Assembly: GCA_030844895.1 (NCBI GenBank)
Contig: CM061226.1
Coordinates: 99,485,292 to 99,549,291 of the forward strand
DNA length: 64,000 bases
Direction: 5' to 3'
DNA from: Ambrosia x helenae
Lineage: Eukaryota; Streptophyta; Magnoliopsida; Asterales; Asteraceae
A program made the position numbers and the translations under genes. Positions 47,075 through 57,539 of the stretch are shown here, one piece after another. How positions within the stretch are numbered: the first letter of the stretch is position 1; every line of letters starts with the position of its first letter. Under the pieces are notes generated by a model, which did no database searches, was not told the DNA's origin, and was given only the letters and a program-made list of their open reading frames with translations.

Positions 47075-47160
47075 CTGTGTACGCCATTTCGCTGGAAAAT
47101 TCATTTGAGATAAAACCGCATTTACAAACCCCCAACTAAGTGAATCATATGCCTAATGCA

Positions 47161-47371
47161 TGTGGGAAGTCCTTTAAAGATGCGGTGGTGGGTCGGAACA
47201 TTGCACCTGATGGTTGTAGAAGCATTATTCTACAACCGCTAGTTGGTGAACCCGGAAAAATGTGAAGAAAACTATATTTTTTAGGGGAAGTCTACAACTT
47301 GACTGTCGTTGATAGTCCGAGTGCCAGACTATCGCAAGAGGGCATGGAAGGAGTCTCAGTCATACATGTGG
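47161..47371 (+). pseudogene. L1-type LINE ORF1, part 2
   Basis: Resumes the frame broken at 27222: after the duplicated tgtgggaagtccttt it reads KDAVVGRNIAPDGCRSIILQ and PLVGEPGKM, then a stop. Further sequence (DSPSARLSQEGMEGV) continues to the RTE insertion at 47372. Confidence 0.7.
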
Positions 47372-47411
<40 letters not shown>

Positions 47412-49250
47412 GTTATTATTATTAAAAAAGATTAAAAAAACCTACACACACGGTACGTATCTTAGAACCAACCAACAACCAATACCCAGTAAATCCCACA
47501 AAATAGCCTTAGCTATTCGTAGGGTCTGGGGAGGGTGGGATGTAGGCAAACCTTACCTCTACCCAAAAGGGCAGAGAGGCTGCTTCCAGAGAGACCCTCG
47601 GCTCAAAAACAAACAAAAAGAAGCAAACTAGACTAGAAAACTACGGCATAGCAACATAACCGGAGGTGGTAGGAAAGCATAGTAAAAAAAATAGATACAT
47701 ATGAAATGTGAGACATAGTAATATATACACAAGTAAGCCATCATAGAACTTTTACCTAGTTGTTTAAAGGTTTTCCTAAGCATAGACCCACTAGGATGTA
47801 GTAAAACTACACTTAACACAAAGCAAAGACCCAATTATGTCCTCCTTAGAGGTCTTTAACCTTAATCCTACGTCTCCACGAACTCCTATCATGGACCATG
47901 TCCTCAGAAAGGTGCAAATCTAGCAGATCCTGCCTAATGCGCTCATCCCAGGTCAAATTTGGTCTTCCCCTACCTCTCTTCCCCTCCACAATGAGGCTCT
48001 CCACCGCTCTAACTGGCTCCGACATCCCCCTCCTCTTCACATGACCAAACCATCTCAATCTCCCCTCCTTCATTTTACCCGCTATACTAACCACCCCTAG
48101 TCTTTCTCTAAAAACCTCATTTCTTATACGATCTAATCTTGTATGCCTACACATCCACCTCAGCATCCTCATCTCTGCCACCTCCATCTTTCGTGCTTGC
48201 ATCTTCTTGATAGCCCAGCAATCCGAACCATATACCATCGCAGGTCTAACTGCAACCCTATAGAATTTACCTTTTAATTTTGTTGGAAACCTCGTATCGC
48301 ACAAAACTCCAGTGGCTGCTTTCCACCTATTCCAACCAACTTGGATGCGATGGGCTACATCACTATCTATCTCCCCATCCTGCTGTACAAATGATCCTAA
48401 ATATTTGAACCTAGTCACTTGCGGAACCACTTGGCCGTCAATGGTGATCTGCGTGTCCTCATAGCTTCCTGTCCCACTAAAATTACAATAAAGATACTCG
48501 GTCTTTGAACGACTAATCCTTAAACCTTTGCTCTCTAAACCCACTCGCTAATCCTCTAACCTCTCGTTTAGTCTTTGCCTAGTCTCTGCGACAAGCACAA
48601 TATCATCTGCAAAAAGCATGCACCATGGCACCGACTCCTGAATCGACTTTGATAGCTCATCCATGACCACCGCAAAGAGGAAAGGACTCAATGTAGACCC
48701 CTGGTGTAGTCCAACCTCCACCGGGAAGAACTCAGTATCCCCTACGGGCGCACGAACACTCGTTTCAGTAGTACCATACATATCTCTAATCATGTCTATA
48801 TACTTCCTTGGGACACGTCTACTCTCCAAAGTATCCCAAATTAGCTTACGAGGCACACTATCATAAGCTTTTTCAAGGTCAATGAATACCATATGAAGAT
48901 CTCGCTTCTTCTCCCTATACTTTTCCATCAATCTCCTTAGAATATGTATTGCTTCTGTGGTTGACCTTCCAGGCATAAAACCAAATTGGTTTACTGTTAC
49001 CTGAGTTTCTCTCCTAATTCTAGCGTCAATGACCCTCTCCCATAGTTTCATAGTATGACTAAGAAGCTTAATCCCTCTATAATTCTCACAGCATTGGGCG
49101 TCTCCTTTCTTTTTATATAGAGGCACTACAACACTACGTCTCCACTGATCTGGCATTTTTCTCGATTTGAAAATAGCATTAAACAAAGTAGTTAACCACT
49201 GAACTCCTTCATCCCTAAGCATTTCCACACCTCAATCGGTAGGTATCTTA
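47372..49250 (-). mobile_element. RTE-clade LINE, 5'-truncated
   Basis: On minus: ORF remains, a 3' UTR of about 400 bp, and a terminal (AAT)n tail (TTA repeats at 47372..47425 on plus). A microsatellite tail and this RT type are RTE hallmarks. The 3' UTR segment at about 47515..47610 (gggtctggggagggtgggat and agagaggctgcttccagaga on plus) resembles tails shared between plant RTE LINEs and certain SINEs. I could not identify a target duplication. Confidence 0.85.
47846..49240 (-). pseudogene. RTE reverse transcriptase, C-terminal two thirds
   Basis: Reads WLTTLFNAIFKSRKMPDQWR, YRGIKLLSHTMKLWERVI, NQFGFMPGRSTTEAIHILRR, DLEKAYDSVPR, GLHQGSTLSPFLFAVVMDEL and FADDIVLVAE, the complete RT palm. 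An in-frame TAG at 48548..48550 follows LED, then the same frame continues with FKYLGSFVQQDGEIDSDV, RWMCRHTRLDRIRNE, RLRWFGHVKRR and the stop near 47846. A one-base loss near 49210 breaks the 5' side. The endonuclease domain is missing by 5' truncation. Confidence 0.92.
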
Positions 49251-50560
49251 GAAAAGTTCCTCAATTAAGTTAAAACTAATGGGCCAAGTGATACGTCTTG
49301 ATGGTTAACGACCAAAAGTTCAAAATTAAATTGAGCCAAGAAGCCCAAGATCTTTCTCTAATAAGGCTTTAGTAAGGTGATAAATGATACTTTAGTAAGG
49401 TGATAAATGATAAATCACTACAAACAATATACGATGGATTAAAATTTTTAAACCATTTATTTTTCACAAAATAGAAAAAAAAAATACGGATTTGTGCTAT
49501 AGTATCTGATTTTATCATATAAAATAAAGAACAAAACCATGAAACCAATTGGAAGTCATAAATTTTGATTGGTTTAAAGCTTAAACCCAAACAAAAACTT
49601 AGAAACATCCATTTAAATATCCAAAAATCCTAGTCTACAGCCATATATATTGGTTTGGCAATTCCACCACACAAAATGCTTGATTTTCTGGCATTAATTT
49701 TTACCACAACGTTTTACGTATAGGGTTGGATCAAATACACAGAAAAAAAAATAGGAAGTCGTAGAAAGGGTATCAAACGGATTCTGATTGAACTCATTCA
49801 AGCGGCATTGGAAGCGTCTCATCGAACCCTACGATTTTAGTTTTTAAGTTTTCGCTTTTGTGGAATTTTAGCTTGTAGTTTTAGAATTTACGTTATATCA
49901 TCGTGTCTTTTCTTATTTTCATCACTGTGTTAGTTTTAGAATTCATTGTCTCTTTTTTCTTCAGCATTGTGTCATATTTTTCGGCATTGTGTTATATTTT
50001 GTGGCTAATTGTGTCATAATTTGTGATCTGTTGTATTTTTTGTATCATTTTCACCCTTCTCATTTTATTATACTGTGTAGGATAACTTAACCCCATATAT
50101 AGTGAAATTACTTTTAATCTATTTTTATAACTTCGTTATAGTAATGTTTTTCAATACTCTATATATAAAACTTCAAAGTTAAAACATAGTGTAAGTGCCT
50201 AAAACTCGGTAAAATGCCCTTCAATGCATAGGCCAAAGTTTCCTTTTGTTTTCCTTTTCACAGTAACTGTTATAACTGATTTTAATCATTTTCAACTTTA
50301 CTAAAACTAATAAAAATTTAATATAACTATTAAAGTTTCGTGTAACGTAAGGCTAACACACTTGATAGAGGCATACCACATATACCTCTTAAAGAGTATT
50401 CAAATCTAGACAAATTAAGTAATTTAGAATAATTAGTGTAAAGTTGATTAGGAGTATAAATTGTCATAAAAAAATAAATTAATAGTCAATATTTAAAATG
50501 CGAAACTATAATTACGTTTATATTTATGACTTTGAACATTTGTTGTAGATTTTGGGACCA
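49251..50560. other. AT-rich intergenic, nothing recognised
   Basis: No open frame with recognisable motifs; short T-rich stretches only. Confidence 0.5.
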
Positions 50561-50566
50561 TAATAT

Positions 50567-50815
50567 TTTTTAAAGGCCAATAAAGTCGTCACGGGCTCCC
50601 GTGAGAATCCCTTTATGATGAATTCAGGATACTTACGGGGCACCTGGTCCTCCGAGTCCACCAATCCAAGGAAAACCCGACCATCCACCCGTCCTAAAAC
50701 AAAACAGTGAATAATTGGTAAAACCTAGTATCGTTTAAGGCTCGAATTTGTGACCATTAGGCTCCAAATCACCTACTATTAGGTCTTCATATCATTCTAC
50801 CAGAAGGTGGGTGGT
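50567..50815 (-). mobile_element. tRNA-derived SINE, diverged
   Basis: Shares the ggaaaacccgaccatccaccc-type body and the cagtgaataattggtaaaac segment with the SINE at 21477. On minus it has a B-box-like aaattcgagcctt (50738..50750) and ends in an A-rich tail (T-rich at 50567 on plus). Confidence 0.6.
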
Positions 50816-51522
50816 TTCATGGGCCATAATATATTTTGGAACTTGGGAAGTGTCAATCGAAGAATAGAAATATGAAAGTGGAAAAGTGAAAGCGGTCCGG
50901 TCACTTTCATGGGCCAATAGTCATGGGTAGGAAAAAAAAAAAGCTTTAAATTATGAAGAAAATATTTGCATTACATAAAGTAACGTCACTAACGTGTTTA
51001 AAGTTTATCGTTGAGTGTGGTTTTTTTTTAATATAGCATTGTTTAGTTTTCAATGAAGGAAAGTAAGAAACATTTACACAGTCCAGAGAGAACAATACTT
51101 TGCCCCTGATAGGGATGTTATAATGATTTAAAACATGACAATGAATGCATTACAACATTTTAAATTAACTTTAAAATCCTTATCATGACATCAAATCAAT
51201 ATTGGTTCTTCTTCGGGCACAATCAATGGTTGGATCCCCTTCTTGTTTTTTTCTAACTTAAAAACTTTAATAATAAGGGGGTCGGGTCACTTCCCGACAA
51301 ATAAGTTAAGTCTCACCCAACCCCACCTTGCCACATCAAAATTAAACCTAACCTCACCTTGATTTTAGTGCCGGTCAGTTACTTCTTACCGACCGATGAA
51401 GTTTTTAACCGTTGTTGAGGGGTGACAATGGTGTTGCCAATCGGCAATGGTAGCCGAGTGAAGCTACCTGAGGAGTGTCCGTTCCCCCTAACCCCTTCAC
51501 AAACAAAACCATATATATATAA

Positions 51523-51803
51523 GAGCATTCACAACCTGTCCAAAAAATATTTGTGAGTGTATTCTCCATATTTTAAAAAGTGATTTCCACTTTTGAGGGG
51601 CTGTGATAGAGGAGAGATAAAATGTTACTGTTTATCTGTATATATGAAAAGCTACTTTAAAATGATTGTGAGTGAAAGAGAGAGAAAATAAATAATAAAT
51701 GTATAAAAAATATTATTTAATTGAGAATGAGAAAGAAAATTTACTACGTAATTGTTTTAGTGTAATTTGATGAATGAGAATAAGGAATTAGATGTGAATG
51801 CTC
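51523..51803. mobile_element. PIF/Harbinger-type MITE, 281 bp
   Basis: Terminal inverted repeat gagcattcaca at both ends and a TAA target duplication (51520..51522 and 51804..51806). AT-rich, non-coding. A three-base TAA/TTA duplication with GAGCATTC-type ends fits Tourist/Harbinger MITEs. Confidence 0.8.
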
Positions 51804-51915
51804 TAAGTAATAGCTAAAAAGTCATTCTAGTCAACATATTTCAAATTTCACCCTTGTATTTAAATGTGTGAACAACGTAAGTTTGTACAGTCCCAAGACC
51901 TAAGGGGACATTATG

Positions 51916-52251
51916 ATGATTAAGTGGAACGTTTTACAACAAGTTTCGGAGTTTAAATTTTGCAGAATGCATGTATTGTTATATGTATCCTAAAAATCTA
52001 GAAATTGTTGATAAAAATCCTAAGTTTGTACAATTTTTTCCTTTTTTTTTAGAAAACTAAAATCAACCTGTTCATATTTTAAAAGCAATACTGATGATTA
52101 AGTGGAACGTTTTACAACAAAAAGTTTCGGATTGTTATATATATCCTAAAAAATCTAGAAATCGTTGATAGAAATCCTAAGTTTGTACAATATTTTTCTT
52201 TTTTTTAAAAAAAACTAAAATCAACATGTTCATATTTTAAAAGCAATACTA
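51916..52251. repeat. Two-copy tandem duplication of about 170 bp
   Basis: Both copies start gatgattaagtggaacgttt and end tattttaaaagcaatact. The second lacks a short internal piece. The duplication ends just before the Helitron at 52262. Confidence 0.85.
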
Positions 52252-53099
52252 TTCATATCTATCTATACATCTAATAAAACAAAGTTCATGAGGACACTTG
52301 GCACTCCCACATTCATCCTCCAATTACATAGCCAATCAACTAATGCCAAGTGTCCCCATTGTTAGAATTTATAAAATTTTTCTTTTTTCTAAAAATCAAA
52401 AATCATTAATTATATTAAATTAGGTAATTATATTAAATTAGGTAATTCATTATGATTTGGTCAAAGCTTCTCATTCACACCTAAATCACAATTTCATTCG
52501 TAACCTTCTTTAACCCAAGAATCTTCTTCATTCATAAACCCCCTTTTATCACATAACCCTAATCATCATCGATCTGCTCGAATCAGACCATCCAAAACCG
52601 TGTTCTTCATCTCCTCCCCGAGGTGTTTTCTCTTCCATTCTTATGCCAAGTCAATCGTTCTTCATCTCTCTCTTTTTCTCTGTTTTATTTCATGTTTTTT
52701 GATGATATAATTCTATATTAATGTTTGTTTGTCGATTAACATATTTTGTGTCTCTGTTTTCATTGATTTCAATGATTCAACTTTGATTACTTGATTTTTT
52801 TGTGTATTATTGTTTAGGTTTACTAATTTTTAGAAAACCATCATCATTTTTAATTCCCTAACCATAAGGGTAAACTTGTAGTATTGAATCTACCTAGAAT
52901 AGTTCATTTGATAATCGATATGCGCAATCTCAAACTGCTTATTGAAACAACATATTTCTATGGCTAGATTATTAAAAAAAAAAACGCAACAAGCAGATAG
53001 ATAAACAGTTTAAAATAAGCAATTGCCTCTAAAATGTTTTTGCTTTTATGATATATGTCAAATTCATGATATTAAATGTTAATGTCCCCATTGATGCAG

Positions 53100-53232
53100 T
53101 TGTGGCTCTAATGGCTATAAAGCAAGGTTTGAAGGATCCACATAATGTTCTTGACAACTGGGATTTATCATCTGTTGATCCTTGTAGTTGGAAGATGGTT
53201 ACCTGCACCTCTGATGGATCTGTTTCTGCTCT
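53100..53232 (+). pseudogene. Captured exon of a NIK-type LRR receptor kinase (LRRNT)
   Basis: The AG border at 53098..53099 and the GT at 53233 bracket ALMAIKQGLKDPHNVLDNWD and SVDPCSWKMVTCTSDGSVSA. This is the LRR N-terminal cap of the NSP-interacting-kinase (NIK) branch of LRR-II receptor kinases, with the WxxxxxDPCSWxxVTC signature. In the parent gene it follows the signal-peptide exon. The signal peptide, the remaining LRRs and the kinase are absent, so this is a captured fragment. Confidence 0.85.
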
Positions 53233-53307
53233 GTGAGTTTCTAAATTCACATAATTTTTTTAATTGTCGCGCGTTCAATTTTTAATGTTGTTTTTTTCAA
53301 TCCTCAG

Positions 53308-53379
53308 AGGGATGCCTGGTCAGAATATTTTTGGGACGTTATCGCCTGCTATTGGAAATCTTAGCAACTTGCAATCTAT
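53308..53379 (+). pseudogene. Captured second exon of the NIK-type gene (first LRR)
   Basis: Follows a 75-bp intron (53233..53307, gtgagt to cctcag) and keeps the frame: GMPGQNIFGTLSPAIGNLSN then LQSM, ending at a GT donor (gtaagc). A 72-bp exon holding one LRR is typical of LRR-II kinases. Capture of genomic DNA with introns, not cDNA, is what Helitrons do. Confidence 0.85.
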
Positions 53380-53489
53380 GTAAGCAACTTTATAATATTT
53401 ACCGAACTTTTTGACTTTTTTTTTCTTCTAATTGCAGGTGATATTTGTTTGCTTACGGTTGATCTTTTGATATATTCTTATTTTAACAT

Positions 53490-53835
53490 CAATCACATTA
53501 AATGTTTTTTATTTTAAAAAAATTAAAAATCTGGATTATAGTGTTTAGAAAGTTATTAAACACTTTGACCGAAACATTAATGAATGATTTTCGATTTTAA
53601 AAAATAAAAATTTTTATAAAAACATTAATGACTCTTTTTTGAATTTTAAAAATAGAATAGTCATTAAATGTTTTTTATTTTAAGAAAATTAAAAAGCTGG
53701 ATTACAGTGTTTAGGAAAGTTATTAAACACGTTGACCCAAACATTAATGAATGATTTCGATTTTTAAAAAATAATTTTTTTTATAAAAACATTAATGACT
53801 CTTTTTGAATTTTAAAAATAGAATAGTTATTAAAT
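53490..53835. repeat. Two-copy tandem repeat of about 170 bp in the Helitron
   Basis: Two near-copies containing gtgtttaggaaagttattaa and aaacattaatgaatgatt; a partial third copy follows. Confidence 0.85.
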
Positions 53836-54446
53836 GTTTTTTATTTAAAAAAAAATAAAAAAATGTGGATTAAATGTTTTTTTATTTTATGTTGGCTCGA
53901 TAATGTTTGTCTTCGGGTGAGGTTGAATGATCATATGTTCTTCGAGGTGTTCTTGAGGATCATAATATTAGATGAAAGGTAAAAGAATGTTGGATATTTT
54001 TTAGTGATTAATCCGCTTAGGAAAGCTATTCGGGTCCGGGTCCTGTTTGTTGATTCGGGTCTCATTTATTAGCATTTTATTTGTTTCCTAAGTTGATGGC
54101 TTAAAGTTTGGAAGGATAATTATAAGAATTAATTGTTATAAATGGTGGTTTGAAAAGTCTTGGATGTTAAAAGGAAGAGTCGAGTTTTTTGGTAAGAGAT
54201 TGATTGATTGTATTATAGGAAAGTTAATAGCACAATTAGTTGTACACTTTCCATATAGTCATAGTCAAATGTATTAACTGCATAGTCAAATGTATTAACT
54301 ATAATTGCTATAATTATGAATCTTGGTTTGGAAAGTTGTTGAATGGAATTGATGGTGGAATTGGTTTGTAAAGTTATTGCACTAATTTTAATACATTTTT
54401 AAAATTCTGATTTGTTTTTTTAATACTTTTTTTATGGCGGTTGCAG

Positions 54447-54605
54447 GTGTATAACGATTGTGTTGCACCAGTGAGCAACGGTGGAGGCTGTCTGGTGGTG
54501 ATCGATCATGGTCGTACTCACGACAACTGGGTAGTTTATTACAACTTGGAGCAGCTATGGACCTCAAAAGAATCAACGAATGAACAGAATCAAAGTCAAA
54601 CTCAG
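54447..54605 (+). pseudogene. Exon-like 53-codon segment of unknown origin in the Helitron
   Basis: Preceded by a T-rich tract and ttgcag, followed by gtaaat, with exactly 53 open codons (VYNDCVAPVSNGGGCLVVID ... WTSKESTNEQNQSQTQ). The Gln/Ser-rich end and good borders suggest a real exon captured from another gene. I do not recognise the source. Confidence 0.5.
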
Positions 54606-54654
54606 GTAAATATAAGTGTGATAATAATTAGCTTTTATGATATCGTTACATTTT

Positions 54655-55975
54655 TCTTTAATCATTTAAAATCAAAATTAAAAAAAAAAACCGGTTTTTA
54701 AAATTAAAGACATTTAATCATATATAAATACATTTATAAATTTATTTTTAAACATTTAAAATCAAAATTTATAAAAAAAATGGTTTTTAAAATTAAAGAC
54801 ATTTAAACACAAAATAAATGCTTAATTCTTTGATTTGTCACATTACTATTTTTAGCGTATAATTACCATTTATCATGACTTACACAATATTGGAAACATC
54901 TAATGTTAATAATTATGATTACCATTTCATTAATAACATTTAAACACAAAAATTATTAATCATATATAAATATAAATACATTTATAAACAAAGTTAAATT
55001 TGAATTTTTTTCCTCACACTTAATACGTCTATTTTCAATTGAATTACTTTATTTTCAAACATTCAAAATCAAAATTTTAAAAAAATTACGGTTTTTAAAA
55101 TTAAAGTCATTTAAACACAAAATAAATGCTTAATTCTTTGATTTGTCACGTTACTATTTTTAGCGTATAATTGGCATTTATCATGAGTTACACAATATTG
55201 GAAACATCTAATGTTAATAATTATGATTACCATTTCATTAATAACTTTTAAACACAAAATTATTAATCATATATAAATACATTTATAAATTTATTTGCCC
55301 GCGTTTAAAATCAAAATTTAAAAAAAAAAACGGTTTTTAAAATTAAAGACATTTAAACACAAAATAAATGCTTAATTATTTGATTTGTCACATTACTATT
55401 TTTAGTATATAATTAGCATTTATCATGATTTACACCATATTGGAAACATCTAATGTTAATAATTATGATTACCATTTCATTAATAACATTTAAACACAAA
55501 ATTATTAATCATATATAAATATAAATACATTTATAAACAAAGTTAAATTTGAATTTTTTTCATCACAATTATTACGTCTATTTTCAATTGAATTACTTTA
55601 TTTTCAAACATTCAAAATCAAAATTTTAAAATGAATACGGTTTTTAAATTTAAAGACATTTAAACACTAAATAAATTTTGATTCTTTGATTTGTCACATT
55701 ACTATTTTTAACGTATAATTAGCATTTATCGTGAGTTACACAATATTGGAAACATCTAATGTTAATAATTATGATTACCATTTAATTAATAACCTTTAAA
55801 CATAAAATTATTAATCATATATAAATACATTTATAAATTTATTTTTAAACATTCAAAATCAAAATTTAAAAAAAAAATCCAGTTTTTTTATTAAAGACAT
55901 TTAAACACAAAATAAATGCTGAATTATTTGATTTGTCACATTACTATTTTTAGCGTATAAATAGCATCTATAAGG
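54655..55975. repeat. Higher-order tandem repeat with alternating units
   Basis: The marker ggtttttaaaattaaagaca recurs at about 54693, 54782, 55090, 55332, 55639 and 55881. After a short first unit (89 bp) the spacings are 308, 242, 307 and 242, so a long and a short unit alternate in a dimer of about 550 bp. Units share ctttgatttgtcacattact and tattggaaacatctaatgtt. The long unit carries an extra segment with acgtctattttcaattgaat. Confidence 0.9.
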
Positions 55976-56507
55976 TAATAGTCGGTTAAATTTATTGAGT
56001 AATGCTCGTTTTACTTATACATGGGTCACTTTAGATATTGTTCCTTCCTATAAACGGGTCAAATAAGGTAATAGTCGGTTAAAATGTTGTTTTAGTGGTG
56101 TAGGTTCATGTTTGTTTACTTATAAATTGGTCGATTTGGGTAATGTTCAACTTTTCCAATGGGTCAAATAGGGTAAAAGTCGCCAACAGTGTGTTTATGG
56201 TGTTTTGATTAGAATGATGTTCCTTTTACTTATACATAGGCCATAGGTGAATTGGGACAATCTTCCCTTTTCTTAACGGGTTGATTTGGGTAATGTTTGC
56301 CTTTTCAAATATGTCAAATAGAATAAAATTCAATCAAAGCTTTTTTAGCGGGTCGATATGGGTAATGCTCATCTTCTCAGACGTGTCAAATTAAATTGTG
56401 AAATTTAGGTGGTAGTTAGTTTCTTATTTTTATTTTTATTACTTTCTTATTGTTGAATATGCCATAAGTCTATTTTTAACACATACCATTTAAATGACTT
56501 TAATCAG

Positions 56508-56675
56508 GTTGGATTGTATTTAAGAAACCCTGTATTCTCACATGGTCAGCTTTATGTCGCATTGTCAAGAGTTAAAAGCAGGACAGGCGTGAAGTTACTT
56601 ATACTTGATGCTGGTGGGAAAGTGATGACTAAAACAAAAAATGTGGTTTATAAGGAAATTTTCAGCGATATTTGA
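56508..56675 (+). pseudogene. Helitron helicase C-terminal exon
   Basis: After an AG border (aatcag) it reads NPVFSHGQLYVALSRVKSRT, then KTKNVVYKEIFSDI and a stop. HGQLYVALSRV is the last helicase motif (motif VI type) of Pif1-like Helitron helicases. Only this terminal exon survives, which places it correctly near the 3' end of the element. Confidence 0.9.
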
Positions 56676-56942
56676 ATAAATGTGTATTCGTTGCTTTTAA
56701 ATTTTAATAAAATTTTTCTACTTTATTTTTCTTATACGTTATACTACTCCAAATAATCGTACATTGTTGAACTGCGTGTCAACGCGGGCAAATATCTAGT
56801 AATAGATCAAAATATAAGACAAACTGAAAACATTATATAGATACTTTAACATCTTTTTTCTATTTTTAATCATCTATTCACTTCTTTTAATTTTACAAAG
56901 GTTATTATAATGAATATTTAATAGGATTTATTACATGAATGT

Positions 56943-57172
56943 ATTTTTTTTTTTTTTGAAACAAAAATTTCATAAAAACACAGACAAGTCTTCAAACGGA
57001 AGAGTGCCTAGGAACAAGCCTTAAAATATATACATAGGGTATTTCGCCCAATCAGACCATACAATATTTTTAATCTTAGACCGATGTTTAAACCAGATAA
57101 ACGAGAGAGCCTTCACACGAGCAACGATGTTCATCACGCTTGGCGTAACTTGTTGAAAAACCTTTTTATTTT
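56943..57172 (-). mobile_element. LINE 3'-end fragment
   Basis: A 14-base T run on plus (56944..56957) is the poly(A) of a minus-strand insertion. The adjoining minus strand reads FIWFKHRSKIKNIVWSDWAK, resembling the extreme C-terminus of plant L1 ORF2. Only about 230 bp are present. Confidence 0.6.
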
Positions 57173-57300
57173 TTCATTTTTTAACGGCTAATTTCTCCCC
57201 AATTAAATACACTATTTTTTTTGCTTCTTATGAGGTTTGAACTCTCAACCTTTTTTTTAAAACCCAATATTTTTACCACCACACCACAAGAGGTGGGGCG
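57173..57300 (-). mobile_element. tRNA-derived SINE (short)
   Basis: The minus strand has an A-box-like tggtgtggtggtaaaa and, about 40 bases on, a B-box-like gagttcaaacctc. An aaaaaaaatag stretch and ggggagaaattagccgttaa precede the end. No cloverleaf is evident, so it is not a tRNA gene. Confidence 0.55.
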
Positions 57301-57539
57301 GGCTGTATGACTTACATATATTATACACATGAAAATGTAAAAAAATGGCAATTGTAAAATAGAAGACAAAAGGATGTGGGTTTGTTTGGAAGCCGGCGGA
57401 AGAGAAAGTGCACATGGCGTGGGCCACCGTAATTGGCCGGAACCGGAGAGCGGTGGAGATTGAGAGCCCTTGATTTGCGGCATCCATAACATTAAACCCA
57501 TTATTATATAGTTGCACATGCAATAAAACAAAATTGCTT

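Larger units (their letters stand above)
27223..47160 (-). mobile_element. 5'-truncated L1 LINE, split by a Ty3/gypsy insertion
   Basis: It lies between two copies of tgtgggaagtccttt (27208..27222 and 47161..47175), a 15-bp target duplication. The minus strand begins at 47160 inside RT and ends with a short poly(A) (T run from about 27220). The coding remains at 27420..29235 are RT and zf-RVT. The insertion interrupts the ORF1 on the plus strand, whose frame is restored on the far side. Its own 5' part is cut by the Tekay-like element at 29241..47079. Confidence 0.87.
52262..56799 (+). mobile_element. Helitron with captured host exons
   Basis: The 5' end TCTATACATCTAATAAAAC follows an A. The 3' end has a hairpin (gcgt, gtca, acgc; 56772..56787), eight bases, then CTAG followed by T, so it sits in an A/T target with no duplication, as Helitrons do. 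It retains the last exon of a Helitron helicase plus three exon-like segments, two from a NIK-type receptor kinase. Most of the rest is AT-rich tandem repeat. No Rep domain, hence non-autonomous. Confidence 0.88.

Noticed and set aside
47299..47631. 110-residue plus frame with a Leu run
   Set aside because: The Leu run is the TTA tail of the RTE LINE; the rest is LINE ORF1 and LINE 3' UTR.
57230..57290. tRNA-like A and B boxes on minus
   Set aside because: No acceptor stem pairing; better explained as a SINE head.
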